Shown: positions 48,445 to 57,377 of the stretch, one piece after another
Numbering within the stretch: position 1 is the stretch's first letter
How the letters are laid out: the number at the start of each line of letters is the position of its first letter
Assembly (NCBI GenBank): GCA_015058155.1
Contig: SVCW01000001.1
Location: 59,853-123,852, forward strand
From: Clostridiales bacterium
GTDB lineage: Bacteria > Bacillota > Clostridia > Peptostreptococcales > Anaerovoracaceae
Direction: 5' to 3'
DNA: 64,000 bases
The notes under the pieces: model-generated
Told to the model about the DNA's origin: nothing
Database searches by the model: none
Seen by the model: only the letters and a program-made list of their open reading frames with translations
Position numbers and translations under genes: made by a program

Positions 48445-49174
48445 GTATGTACCGATGCCGAAGGAAGATACATACGAACTTATAAAAAAAGCAAAAAACG
48501 GAGATGAAAAGGCAAAAGAAGAAATAGTATATAGAAACACCGGACTTGTAAAAAGCATCGCACTCAGATTTACCGTAAGGGGATATGAACTTGAGGACCT
48601 TCTTCAGATAGGTTACATAGGACTCCTGAAGGCGGTAGAGAGATTCGATGCTTCTTTTAATGTGATGTTTTCAACGTATGCTGTCCCGATGATACTTGGA
48701 GAAATCAAAAGATATATAAGAGATGACGGCAAAATCAAGGTATCTCGCCAGCTTAAGCAGGATATAAGGGAAATGACACAGCTCGAAGAAGAATATTATA
48801 GAAAAACGGGTGATTATCCGAAACTTTCGGTACTGGCAGAAATGATGAGAATTGAAAAAGAGGAACTTCTTGAGATTATTTCTGCAAGAGATGCACTTTC
48901 TAACATGGAAAGCCTCGATAACCCGGAAAAAAATAGTTATGCGGAAGTCAGAAACAAGGATATTTGTGACGATGAAGAACAAAAAATTAACAAAATATTC
49001 CTTAAGTCTGCGATAGGCACTCTCGGGGAGCGTGAAAGGCAGATAATAGTACTCAGATACTTTGCTGACATGACACAGTCCCAGATTGCTCAAAAGCTTG
49101 GAATTTCTCAAGTTCAGGTGTCAAGAATAGAAAAAAGGGTGCTTCTTGAATTAAGAGGTAAAATAAAGGAATAA
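48434..49174 (+). CDS. sigF: RNA polymerase sporulation sigma factor SigF
   Basis: This 246-residue protein has region 2 as RNTGLVKSIALRF, YELEDLLQIGYIGLLKAVER and FSTYAVPMILGEIKRYIRDD, region 3 as KVSRQLKQ, and region 4 as MTQSQIAQKLGISQVQVSRI. This is the forespore-specific early sigma factor. No strong ribosome site precedes the ATG, so translation probably depends on coupling to spoIIAB. Confidence 0.96.
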   Translation: MACKYVPMPKEDTYELIKKAKNGDEKAKEEIVYRNTGLVKSIALRFTVRGYELEDLLQIGYIGLLKAVERFDASFNVMFSTYAVPMILGEIKRYIRDDGKIKVSRQLKQDIREMTQLEEEYYRKTGDYPKLSVLAEMMRIEKEELLEIISARDALSNMESLDNPEKNSYAEVRNKDICDDEEQKINKIFLKSAIGTLGERERQIIVLRYFADMTQSQIAQKLGISQVQVSRIEKRVLLELRGKIKE

Positions 49175-49189
49175 AAATGTAAAAAGACC

Positions 49190-49218
49190 TTGCAAAAGCG
49201 GTTGAAATGGTGTTTAAT
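49190..49218 (+). promoter_or_regulatory. Likely promoter of bcd-etfBA
   Basis: TTGCAA and TTTAAT are spaced 17 bases apart, giving a leader of about 100 bases. The leader contains two mutually exclusive 4-bp hairpins (49267-49279 and 49277-49293) around a run of six T residues. Confidence 0.45.
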
Positions 49219-49326
49219 AGAAGTGTATGTTGTTATATTGTTAACAATTTTATTTACTTAAAAAGAGGGCTTTTGGCCCGACTTTTTTGCGGGAAACCGT
49301 TATTAAAATTTTAAGGAGGCATTTAC

Positions 49327-50469
49327 ATGAACTTTCAGCTTACGAAAGAACAGGAATTCGTTAGAAAAATGGTAAGAGAATTTGCCGTTAACGAAGTTGA
49401 ACCAATTGCTGCTGACATCGATAAGGAACACAGATTCCCAGTTGAAACAGTAGAAAAAATGGCAAAGTATGGTCTTTTAGGAGTTCCATTCCCAACAGAA
49501 GTTGGCGGAACAGGTGGAGACCACATCTCATACGCAATCACAGTTGAAGAATTATCAAGAGTATGCGCATCAACAGGCGTTATCTGCTCAGCTCACACTT
49601 CACTCTGCTCATGGCCTATCTTCAAGTATGGTACTCCAGAACAGAAGGCTAAGTATCTCCCAGACCTCAACTCAGGTAAGAAGCTCGGAGCTTTCGGTCT
49701 TACTGAACCAGGTGCTGGTACAGACGCTGCTATGCAGCAGACAAAGGCTGAAGACTGTGGTGACTACTGGCTCCTCAACGGATCAAAGGTATTCATCACT
49801 AACGGTGGATATGCAGACGTATTCTGCATCATGGCTATGACTGACAAGTCAAAGGGAACAAAGGGTATCTCATCATTCATCGTAGAAAAGGGTGACGAAG
49901 GCTTCTCAATCGGTAAGACAGAAGACAAGATGGGTATCTGCGCATCATCAACTACAGAACTTATTTTCCAGAACTGCAAGATTCCTAAGGACAGACTCCT
50001 TGGTAAGATTGGAGAAGGTTTCAAGGTTGCTATGTCAACTCTTGACGGTGGTAGAATCGGTATCGCATCACAGGCTCTCGGTATCGCACAGGGCGCTCTT
50101 GATGTAACTGTAGAATATATGCAGGCTAGAAAGCAGTTCGGAAAGAAGCTTTCACAGATGCAGGCTCTTCAGTTCGAAGTTGCTAACATGGCTACTCAGA
50201 TTGAAGCTGCTAGACTTCTCGTTTACAAGGCTGCTGACATGAAGGATAAGGGACTCCCTTATGGTAAGAACGCTGCTATGGCTAAGCTCTTCGCTGCAGA
50301 AACAGCTATGTACGTTACTACTAAGGCTGTTCAGCTCCACGGTGGTTACGGATTCACTAAGGATTACCCAGTAGAAAGAATGATGAGAGACGCTAAGATC
50401 ACTGAAATCTATGAAGGTACTTCAGAAGTTCAGAAGATGGTTATCTCAGCTGCAGTATTCGCAAAATAG
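49327..50469 (+). CDS. bcd: Butyryl-CoA dehydrogenase (short-chain acyl-CoA dehydrogenase)
   Basis: This 380-residue flavoenzyme reduces crotonyl-CoA to butyryl-CoA. Features are LTEPGAGTDAAMQQTKA, FITNGGYADVF, QALGIAQGALDVTVEYMQAR and the catalytic glutamate in ITEIYEGTSEVQK. The length is normal. The adjacent etfB and etfA suggest the electron-bifurcating complex, in which NADH drives both crotonyl-CoA and ferredoxin reduction. AAGGAGG lies before the ATG. Codon bias indicates high expression. No crotonase, hydroxybutyryl-CoA dehydrogenase or thiolase gene is adjacent. Confidence 0.95.
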   Translation: MNFQLTKEQEFVRKMVREFAVNEVEPIAADIDKEHRFPVETVEKMAKYGLLGVPFPTEVGGTGGDHISYAITVEELSRVCASTGVICSAHTSLCSWPIFKYGTPEQKAKYLPDLNSGKKLGAFGLTEPGAGTDAAMQQTKAEDCGDYWLLNGSKVFITNGGYADVFCIMAMTDKSKGTKGISSFIVEKGDEGFSIGKTEDKMGICASSTTELIFQNCKIPKDRLLGKIGEGFKVAMSTLDGGRIGIASQALGIAQGALDVTVEYMQARKQFGKKLSQMQALQFEVANMATQIEAARLLVYKAADMKDKGLPYGKNAAMAKLFAAETAMYVTTKAVQLHGGYGFTKDYPVERMMRDAKITEIYEGTSEVQKMVISAAVFAK

Positions 50470-50487
50470 GAATAGGGAGGAATAGAA

Positions 50488-51285
50488 ATGGCATTCAAAA
50501 TTTTAGTATGTGCAAAGCAGGTTCCTGATACAAACGTTATCAAGATTAACCCTGTAACTGGTACTCTTATCAGAGACGGCGTTCCATCAATCCTCAATCC
50601 AGATGATGCTAACGCTCTTGAAGAAGCTCTCAAGCTCAAGGACAAGTACGATGACGTTACTGTAACAGTTGTTACAATGGGTCCTCCACAGGCTGACCAG
50701 ATGATCTTCGAATGCATCGCTATGGGCGCTGACGAAGGTATCATCTTAAGTGACAGAGCTGTTGGTGGTTCAGATACACAGGCTACAGCAAACGCTCTTA
50801 CAGCTGCTATCAAGAAGATCGGCGATTTCGACATGATCTTTGCTGGTAGACAGGCTATCGACGGAGACACTGCTCAGGTAGGTCCACAGATCGCTGAAAA
50901 GCTCGGACTCCCACAGGTTACATATGTAGAAGAATTCGATATCAACGAAGACAGAACAGAAGTTACTGTTAAGAGACAGCTCGAAGACGGTTATGAACTC
51001 ATCAAGGTTAAGACTCCTTGCATGCTCACTTGCATTAAGGAACTCAATCAGCCTAGATATATGCACGTTGCTGGTATCTTTGCTCCTAACAAGGACATCA
51101 AGATCTGGAGTGCTGCTGACGTAGAAGTTGACCTCGAAACAGTAGGTCTCAAGGCTTCACCTACAAACGTTTACAAGTCATTCACACCACGTCCAAAGGG
51201 AAAGGGCGTTATGCTTACTGGAGAAACTGAAAAGGATCTCGCTGCTGACTTAATCGCAAGATTCAAGGCAAAGCACATTATTTAA
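50488..51285 (+). CDS. etfB: Electron transfer flavoprotein subunit beta
   Basis: This 265-residue protein starts with ILVCAKQVPDTNVIKINPVT, the EtfB signature. GRQAIDGDTAQVGPQIAEKL and EDGYELIKVKTPCMLTCIKE follow. In bifurcating Etf this subunit binds the second FAD that splits electrons. It lies 18 bases after bcd, and etfA is 14 bases downstream. Confidence 0.96.
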   Translation: MAFKILVCAKQVPDTNVIKINPVTGTLIRDGVPSILNPDDANALEEALKLKDKYDDVTVTVVTMGPPQADQMIFECIAMGADEGIILSDRAVGGSDTQATANALTAAIKKIGDFDMIFAGRQAIDGDTAQVGPQIAEKLGLPQVTYVEEFDINEDRTEVTVKRQLEDGYELIKVKTPCMLTCIKELNQPRYMHVAGIFAPNKDIKIWSAADVEVDLETVGLKASPTNVYKSFTPRPKGKGVMLTGETEKDLAADLIARFKAKHII

Positions 51286-51299
51286 GGAGGAAATGAGAA

Positions 51300-52370
51300 A
51301 TGGCAGTAAATTTAGCTGATTATAAAAACATTTGGGTTTACGCTGAACAGAGAGGCGGAAAGCTCCAGAACGTTGCGCTCGAACTCATTGGTGAAGGCCG
51401 CAGATTATCAAGAGAAATTAACGCTGAAGTATGGGCAGTTCTCATCGGAAACGGAATCGACGATTTAGCAACAGAATGTTTCGAATATGGTGCTGACAAG
51501 GTTCTCTTAATCCAGGACGAAAAGCTCGCTAAGTATACAACAGATGGTTACACAAAGGCTCTTTGTGATGCTATCAACGAATATAAGCCAGAAATCGTTA
51601 TGTACGGTGCTACTCACATCGGTCGTGACCTCGCTCCAAGATGTGCTGCTAGATGCAACACTGGTCTCACAGCTGACTGTACACACCTCGACATCGATAT
51701 GGATGGATATATCGCATTCACATCAGAAAACACTACTCTCGACGTTTCAACAGTAGACAAGAACGACACTAAGGCTCTTGGTCTCAAGATGACTCGTCCA
51801 GCATTCGGTGGAAACCTCATGGCTACAATCATCATCCCTAACCACAGACCTCAGATGTCAACAGTAAGACCTGGCGTTATGTCAAAGAGAGAAAGAGAAG
51901 TTGGAGCTACAGGCGAAATCGTTAAGTTCAACCCAGTTATCACAGACGCTGATATCAGAGTACAGGTTCTCGAAGTTGTTAAGTCAGCTAAGGAACTCGT
52001 ATCACTCACAGATGCTGATATCATCTGCTCAGGTGGTAGAGGAGTTGGCGGTCCTGAAGGATTCCAGATCATCAAGGACTTCGCAGCTAAGGTTGGCGGC
52101 GTTGTAGGTTCATCAAGAGCTTGCGTAGACGCTGGTTGGATTGACCACGCACACCAGGTAGGACAGACTGGTACAACTGTAAAGCCTAAGATCTACTTCG
52201 CATGTGGTATTTCAGGAGCTATCCAGCACCTCGCTGGTATGCAGAACTCAGACATCATTGTTGCTATCAACAAGGATCCTGACGCTCCTATCTTCGAAGT
52301 TGCTGACTACGGTATCGTAGGCGACCTCTTCAAGGTAATCCCTGAAATCATGGCTGCATGGGACAAATAA
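51300..52370 (+). CDS. etfA: Electron transfer flavoprotein subunit alpha
   Basis: This 356-residue protein has the C-terminal FAD domain of Etf[68 protein letters not shown] and [20 protein letters not shown]. With EtfB it carries electrons to or from Bcd. GGAGG precedes the ATG. It is the last gene before the terminator and the accessory zone. Confidence 0.97.
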   Translation: MAVNLADYKNIWVYAEQRGGKLQNVALELIGEGRRLSREINAEVWAVLIGNGIDDLATECFEYGADKVLLIQDEKLAKYTTDGYTKALCDAINEYKPEIVMYGATHIGRDLAPRCAARCNTGLTADCTHLDIDMDGYIAFTSENTTLDVSTVDKNDTKALGLKMTRPAFGGNLMATIIIPNHRPQMSTVRPGVMSKREREVGATGEIVKFNPVITDADIRVQVLEVVKSAKELVSLTDADIICSGGRGVGGPEGFQIIKDFAAKVGGVVGSSRACVDAGWIDHAHQVGQTGTTVKPKIYFACGISGAIQHLAGMQNSDIIVAINKDPDAPIFEVADYGIVGDLFKVIPEIMAAWDK

Positions 52371-52422
52371 TCGATATTTCGGTTAAAACTTTAAGTAAAT
52401 AAAATTACACTATATAAAATGT

Positions 52423-52455
52423 GGAAGTGAGTTCGCTCACTTCCGCTTTTTTTGT
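52423..52455 (+). terminator. Terminator of bcd-etfBA
   Basis: GGAAGTGAG/CTCACTTCC stem with a TTCG tetraloop, followed by GC and seven T residues. Confidence 0.93.
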
Positions 52456-52553
52456 CGCTTTAGCAGCGGTTCCGACCTGCGATAGTAGGGAGGAACAAAT
52501 AACCACCGGCTATGCCGGTGAGGTTAAGAAGCTTTAGCTTAAAGTAAATAAAA

Positions 52554-52608
52554 ACCTCCTATGGTAGAATAGTGATGGTTCCCCAACCACACTAACAACA
52601 GAGGAGGT
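52554..52608 (+). promoter_or_regulatory. Ribosome-site-sequestering leader of tnpA
   Basis: ACCTCCT (52554-52560) is fully complementary to AGGAGGT (52602-52608), the tnpA ribosome site. An inner hairpin TGGTT-CCCC-AACCA (52576-52589) lies between. IS200 elements are known to limit transposase translation by such a stem. Confidence 0.7.
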
Positions 52609-52614
52609 AGTGTC

Positions 52615-53082
52615 ATGAAAGACAATAATAGTTTAGCACATACAACGTGGAATTGTAAGTATCACATTGTGTTTGCACCAAAGTACAGAAGACAAGTAAT
52701 ATACGGCCAGATTAGAGCTGACATTGGAAAGATATTGAGAATGTTATGCCAAAGAAAAGGAATAGAAATTGTTGAAGCCGAATGTTGCAAGGATCACATC
52801 CACATGCTAGTGCAAATACCACCAAAATACAGTGTTTCGGATGTCGTTGGATATCTCAAAGGGAAAAGCGCACTGATGATTTTTGATCGTCATGCGAATT
52901 TAAAGTACAAATATGGAAACAGACATTTCTGGTGCCGTGGATACTATGTTGACACAGTCGGAAAAAATGAAAAGAAAATAGCGGAATATGTCAGAACCCA
53001 GCTGCAGGAAGACATTGCGAATGACCAGATTAGCATGAAAGAATACATAGATCCTTTCACTGGTGAGAAAATAAAGAAGTAA
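52615..53082 (+). CDS. tnpA: IS200/IS605-family transposase TnpA (Y1 HUH)
   Basis: This 155-residue single-domain Y1 transposase has the HUH metal site as KDHIHMLVQIPP and the catalytic tyrosine in RGYYVDTVGKNEKK. NCKYHIVFAPKYRRQVIYG at the start is characteristic. It moves single-stranded DNA during replication. The length is normal and the frame is intact, so the element may be active. Codon use differs from the highly expressed neighbours. Confidence 0.96.
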   Translation: MKDNNSLAHTTWNCKYHIVFAPKYRRQVIYGQIRADIGKILRMLCQRKGIEIVEAECCKDHIHMLVQIPPKYSVSDVVGYLKGKSALMIFDRHANLKYKYGNRHFWCRGYYVDTVGKNEKKIAEYVRTQLQEDIANDQISMKEYIDPFTGEKIKK

Positions 53083-53090
53083 TGTGAAAA

Positions 53091-53212
53091 GACCTTTAGG
53101 TCTGCTGCGAAAGTAATGTGCGGTTGGGGAACGACTCAGCGCGTCTTGAGACGCAACGCAGGTAAGGGCCCCTTGTAGGGGCAAAAGCAAACCACCGGCT
53201 GAGCCGGTGGTT
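53091..53212 (+). repeat. Chain of hairpins in the right end of the IS200 element
   Basis: Four short palindromes follow tnpA: AGACCTTTAGGTCT (53091-53104), GCGTC/GACGC near 53140-53155, GCCCC/GGGGC near 53168-53182, and AACCACCGGC/GCCGGTGGTT (53190-53212). GGTTGGGGAAC at 53122-53132 is complementary to GTTCCCCAACC at 52578-52588 in the leader. Confidence 0.6.
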
Positions 53213-53238
53213 ATGATTTACACACAATATGCGTTTAA

Positions 53239-55608
53239 TTAGAATACTGTGATGTGTGTGATTTCAGCTGGATTGTCGCTGTCGAGAGTGTAGTAAGTAA
53301 CTTCATTACCAGTTTCGAGGTCAACTTCTACGTCTGTGATATCTCCAACAGTCCATACTGAGTTATCAGCATCGTATACGTATACGATAACATCATCAGC
53401 GATTACGCCATAGTTTGCAACGTAAGTAGCTCCATCAGTAGTAGCCTTAAGTCTTCCGTTGTTAACAGTGATTGAGTATCCACTTGTTGTTACAGTTCCA
53501 GCAGCTGTAACTGTAACTACTCCTGCAACATCAAGAGTTCCATCAGTGTTGTACTTGAAGATCTTGAGAGCTGAAGTTGTTGCGATAAGACTTGAAGCAC
53601 TTGCATCTGCACCGATTGTAGCTTCCTTAGCATCAGCGATAACTACAACACCGTATCCAGCATCTGAGTTGTCTTCGAATGCTTCGTTTACTACACCGTA
53701 AACATTGTTATCAGTTGTGCTATCTGACTTAACGATCATGAATTCTACTGTATCAGTATCTTCGTCTACTACATAGAGAACAGCTGTGAGGTCAGCGTCA
53801 TAGAGATCAGCAGCCTTACCAATTGAGAAGTCTTCTGTAGCCTTTTCAGTTGCAGCATTTACTCCATCAGCAAGGATAACGATAGTGTTATCAGTAATGT
53901 TAGCTCCAGCGAGGAGACCCTTAGCACTTACTTCTACGCTAGCTCCAGTTGTAACTGCAGCAACTGTTGCGCCTGAAATTTCTCCGTCCTTATTGAGGTC
54001 GTACTTGAATACAGTACCTACAGTGAGGAACATAGCAGCATCTGATGTATCTTCAGCAATAGCAACTTCCTTTTCAGTTCCATCTGTTCCGAAGAACTTG
54101 ATAGCATATTCAGTTGTTGCGCTTGACCAGTCGCCAACAACAGCCTTAGTATCAGTTACGATACCGTAGTTAGCGAGTTCTCCTGAAACCTTATCGATAG
54201 CGAATACATCACCTGCATAGTTGAGAGTGAGTTCTACTTCATCTCCAGGAACGAATGCAAATGTTGAACCATCGTTCATTGCATATACTGTTCCATCTAC
54301 TGTGATTTCCTTAGCGTCTGATGACTTCTTAGTGATTTCACCAGTAACAACCTTGTCGCTTACTTCGAGCTTAGTAACATAGTTTGTATCGTTAGTGTAA
54401 ACAGTAACGATATCGTCCTTTTCGATGTCAGCAAGAGCATCAACACCTACGAGTACAAATGTTGTAGTATCGATTTCAAAATTGTCATCTTCTACAAACT
54501 TGTAAGCGTTTGCAATCTTGTTGTTTTCAGCAATGTTCTTTACCATTGCATTTGTGATCTGTACATCATTTCCAGTCCATACAGCTTCTGAATAGATGTT
54601 GTTGATCTTCTTTCCTGATACCTTTACAGCAAGTGTGTATTCAGTGTCAGCAGCAGCTGAAGCGTTTGAGATAGCAGTTCCTGATGTTTCACCGTTATTG
54701 AATACTACAACCTGACCGCCAAAGTTGTCAGTAACTACAGTGTATTCTACATCGTCAGCAACAAACTTTCCATCCTTAAATTCACCAGTGAGGAATGTTG
54801 ACTTAACTTCCTTGATACCAGTGATTTCGTTGTCAGCGTTTGCATAAGCAACAACGTATGCACCATAATAAGCCTTAACGTTTGTTCCTTCAGCAACTGT
54901 TGCAGCTTCAGTAAGGATGAACGCATCGCCAACAGCAGCAGCAGTAGCAACACCATCTGGATCGTAGAGCTGCTGGTCAAGTCTTGCCATCATAGTGTCA
55001 ACTGGAGTGTTCTGATGCCATACATTGTCAGTATCAACATAACCGATTCTGTTTTCGAGGTTGTTGAAGATCATTACAGCAACGTCGCCTCTGTTAGCAG
55101 CAGCTGAACCAGCCTGAGTGATTCCGTCCATGATTCCAAGAGCCTTAGCCTTTACAACATAGTTTGCAGGCCAAGTTCCAGGGAGTGATGCGTCTGTGTA
55201 ACCACAAGCTCTAACGAGCATAGTAGCCATTTCCTGATAGCTTACAGTGTCAGCAGGTCTGAACTTTCCGTTTCCGTCTCCCTTTAAGATTCCGAGAGCT
55301 TCTGCATAACCGATATAGCCCTTTGCCCATCCATAACCTTCGAGGTCTGTGAATGATGCAGTGTTTCCAGCAGCATATTCAGCGAGACCGAGTGCAGTTA
55401 CAACGAGTTTAGCAGCTTCTGCTCTTGTTACAGCGTTAGCTGGCTTATATGTTCCATCTGGATAGCCAGTAACTACGCCGAGTTCTGTAAGAGCGATAAC
55501 AGCAGCTTCGCAGTCTGTTCCTTCTACGTCAGCAGGAACTGCGAATGCCATTGAGAAGCTACCGAGTACAAGTGCGAGCACGAGTACGAATGAAATTACT
55601 TTTTTCAT
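53239..55608 (-). CDS. SLH-domain surface (S-layer-like) protein 1
   Basis: This protein has 789 residues from ATG 55608 with AGGAGG upstream. A signal peptide of 23 residues ends at AMAFA-like MAFA-V. Three SLH domains follow (about 26-70, 85-130 and 145-190), with TRAEAAKLVVTALGL and YQEMATMLVRACGY marking the ends of the first two. The remaining 600 residues are Val/Thr/Asp/Ala-rich and beta-predicted, with few cysteines. SLH domains anchor to pyruvylated wall polysaccharide, so this is probably an S-layer or abundant surface protein. It resembles protein 3 over its whole length. The gene end abuts the IS200 right end. Codon bias is strong. Confidence 0.9.
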   Translation of the reverse strand: MKKVISFVLVLALVLGSFSMAFAVPADVEGTDCEAAVIALTELGVVTGYPDGTYKPANAVTRAEAAKLVVTALGLAEYAAGNTASFTDLEGYGWAKGYIGYAEALGILKGDGNGKFRPADTVSYQEMATMLVRACGYTDASLPGTWPANYVVKAKALGIMDGITQAGSAAANRGDVAVMIFNNLENRIGYVDTDNVWHQNTPVDTMMARLDQQLYDPDGVATAAAVGDAFILTEAATVAEGTNVKAYYGAYVVAYANADNEITGIKEVKSTFLTGEFKDGKFVADDVEYTVVTDNFGGQVVVFNNGETSGTAISNASAAADTEYTLAVKVSGKKINNIYSEAVWTGNDVQITNAMVKNIAENNKIANAYKFVEDDNFEIDTTTFVLVGVDALADIEKDDIVTVYTNDTNYVTKLEVSDKVVTGEITKKSSDAKEITVDGTVYAMNDGSTFAFVPGDEVELTLNYAGDVFAIDKVSGELANYGIVTDTKAVVGDWSSATTEYAIKFFGTDGTEKEVAIAEDTSDAAMFLTVGTVFKYDLNKDGEISGATVAAVTTGASVEVSAKGLLAGANITDNTIVILADGVNAATEKATEDFSIGKAADLYDADLTAVLYVVDEDTDTVEFMIVKSDSTTDNNVYGVVNEAFEDNSDAGYGVVVIADAKEATIGADASASSLIATTSALKIFKYNTDGTLDVAGVVTVTAAGTVTTSGYSITVNNGRLKATTDGATYVANYGVIADDVIVYVYDADNSVWTVGDITDVEVDLETGNEVTYYTLDSDNPAEITHITVF

Positions 55609-55740
55609 TTCGAGTCTCCTCCTAAAATATATTTTCTGTATACGAGAAGCGAAATGCACGTTATTACGTACTTTTTATCAAAATAATAGCAAAACAAAAA
55701 CTGCAAAGCATTAAATACCTTGCAGTTTTATCAATTCGCA
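55609..55740 (-). promoter_or_regulatory. Conserved upstream region of SLH gene 1
   Basis: Read on the minus strand, the region shares with the upstream of SLH gene 2 a GATAAAACTGCA...TGCAGTTTT hairpin (55696-55730 here) and a TACGTAAT-like stretch. Next to the ATG it also shares the AAAATATATTTTAGGAGG leader. The rest of the 295-base gap up to 55903 is A/T-rich with no other feature seen. Confidence 0.55.
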
Positions 55741-55903
55741 TTATATTAATATCTTTTCGGCACATTTTTTTAGAGGCAAAACTGAGCATAATTAAAACCT
55801 CAGAGTTGTTGTAGAGTACCTTTTAATAACTGTATAAAAATACAGATTATCACTTTTTAGTTGCATATTTCTGCACGCCTAGCAAATGTATGTGAAATAA
55901 ATG

Positions 55904-57277
55904 TTACTCTCCGAGCAGAAAATCAAGCGAATTCACAAGGTGTATTCCGTCTTTTGTTATCTCTTTTTCGCGTTTATTTAGAATCACAAATTTTTCAAAG
56001 TTGTCTCGTATTGCACGTAGAGATTTTAACGCAATTTCCAGTTCTTCGTCATCAGCGATTCCGATTACCTGAAAGTACTTCTTCACATCGCCTTTAATAG
56101 CAACAAAAGTGATATTGTGATTGCGAAGCATTCCGTTATATACTTCGTAGCCTCTACGTCCAAGTTCAAAATATACACTGTTCTCAAGAAGCTTGTTGTA
56201 CTCGATGTTAGCTTCCTTTTCTGATTCGGTATTTTGTATCAAAATGTTGCTACAAATATAATTCCAAAGTCCGGTATCGACCATGTACCTTTTTCCCAAT
56301 GTACTCAGTTCTTTACAGTTTCGTATATCATAACGCTTTACAGGGTAAAACATTTTTGAATCTTCGAGAGCTCTAATATATGCCTGCACTGTCTGTATTG
56401 CGCAAGTGGTACCGCAGTAGTCATTTAATCTTTTGGTAATCTGAGTATCGGATATGTTTTCCCCTATGCTTACAGCAAGCATCTGTGAAACTGCTTTTAA
56501 TATTTCGGGATTAGACAATTGACGCCGATCCTTACGGCCGAGTATGTCCATGAAAAGAATTGATGAAAATATCCCCTCGTGCTCGGTTCTTAATGACAAT
56601 ACATCATATGAGCATGAGAGAACCTGAGGAAAGCCTCCATATTCAAAGTACTGTTTCAAGAGAACTTCTTCAGTAATCTTAAGCCCGTTACCGTCATATA
56701 TCGTATATCGGTCGCGGGGTCGCTTCGATGAAGCCTTTTGTTTTCTTTCCTTACAGCCGGAGTCTTTTTCAGGATAAGCTGCATTATATACCGGTTTTCT
56801 ATATATCTGATAGCCATGAAAAGCGACAAATTCTTTCAACGAGAGCGGAAACATCTCAATTTCGACACAATGCCCGTCAAACCAGCTATCAGCCCTTAAA
56901 TCGGAATTCAGAGGCTCACCAAGCACAGCATAGATTATACAGTTGTATTTTTTATACAACATTTCAAGTAGTTCCGACCAGCCATCTATCTTATGCACAT
57001 CATCCAAGAGAAAATATACTTTTTGACCCGAAAAACCCGCATCCGATGGTAGTGCGTCAAGAAAATCATCAACACCATTATACTTTTGAGGATTCATCTG
57101 TATTATACGTGCTGATGGTACACACGCTGCGTGAAGTGCTTCTCTGACGAGTCTTAAGAGAAAGCTCTTTCCTGAGCCTCTTCCTCCTGTGATAAGTGCA
57201 ACCTTCTTACGATGTCCTGCTTCAAGTATTCTATCAACATATTCTTGCCTTCTAATTAAATTACTCTCTATTTTCAT
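55904..57277 (-). CDS. AAA ATPase with DUF4143-type C-terminus (AAA_14 family) 1
   Basis: This protein has 457 residues from ATG 57277 with AGGAG 6 bases upstream; a TTG five codons earlier is the alternative. Walker A is ITGGRGSGKSFLLRL and Walker B is VYFLLDDVHKI. An arginine-rich ATPase end and a winged-helix-like part precede the C-terminal domain, where LLENSVYFELGRRGYEVYNG matches the nuclease-like fold of DUF4143 proteins. The expected GEVDF/EIKSGK catalytic pair is not clear in this copy (it reads NITFVAIKGDVKKYFQV), so a nuclease activity is doubtful. Function is unknown. It is divergent from a second ATPase of this group. Confidence 0.82.
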   Translation of the reverse strand: MKIESNLIRRQEYVDRILEAGHRKKVALITGGRGSGKSFLLRLVREALHAACVPSARIIQMNPQKYNGVDDFLDALPSDAGFSGQKVYFLLDDVHKIDGWSELLEMLYKKYNCIIYAVLGEPLNSDLRADSWFDGHCVEIEMFPLSLKEFVAFHGYQIYRKPVYNAAYPEKDSGCKERKQKASSKRPRDRYTIYDGNGLKITEEVLLKQYFEYGGFPQVLSCSYDVLSLRTEHEGIFSSILFMDILGRKDRRQLSNPEILKAVSQMLAVSIGENISDTQITKRLNDYCGTTCAIQTVQAYIRALEDSKMFYPVKRYDIRNCKELSTLGKRYMVDTGLWNYICSNILIQNTESEKEANIEYNKLLENSVYFELGRRGYEVYNGMLRNHNITFVAIKGDVKKYFQVIGIADDEELEIALKSLRAIRDNFEKFVILNKREKEITKDGIHLVNSLDFLLGE

Positions 57278-57345
57278 GTTTTTCTCCTGCAAAATCCTAT
57301 TCTATGCAAGTCCTTTGCTTGTTATAAGCTATTATTTGTTACACA

Positions 57346-57351
57346 ATTATA
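57346..57351 (-). promoter_or_regulatory. Possible -10 element of ATPase 1
   Basis: TATAAT on the minus strand, about 70 bases upstream of the ATPase 1 start. No good -35 was found; the iteron at 57378-57392 lies just beyond the -35 position. Confidence 0.4.
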
Positions 57352-57377
57352 CCATATGGCTGTGCGGAAATGTGACG

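Larger units (their letters stand above)
52490..53220 (+). mobile_element. IS200-type insertion sequence (tnpA only)
   Basis: The element holds one transposase gene and has subterminal hairpins: CACCGGC-TAT-GCCGGTG at 52504-52520 on the left, and AACCACCGGC-TGA-GCCGGTGGTT at 53190-53212 on the right. Such imperfect palindromes near both ends, without inverted terminal repeats or target duplication, are typical of the IS200/IS605 family. No tnpB is present. The exact ends cannot be fixed, so coordinates are approximate. It sits between the etfA terminator and an SLH gene. Confidence 0.8.

Noticed and set aside
49327..52370. A complete butyrate-synthesis cluster around bcd-etfBA
   Set aside because: No crotonase, 3-hydroxybutyryl-CoA dehydrogenase or thiolase gene is present on either side. 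Only the last step is encoded here.
52456..52614. A TnpB/omega-RNA (IS605) system
   Set aside because: There is no tnpB gene or remnant within the element or beside it, so it is an IS200-type element with tnpA only.
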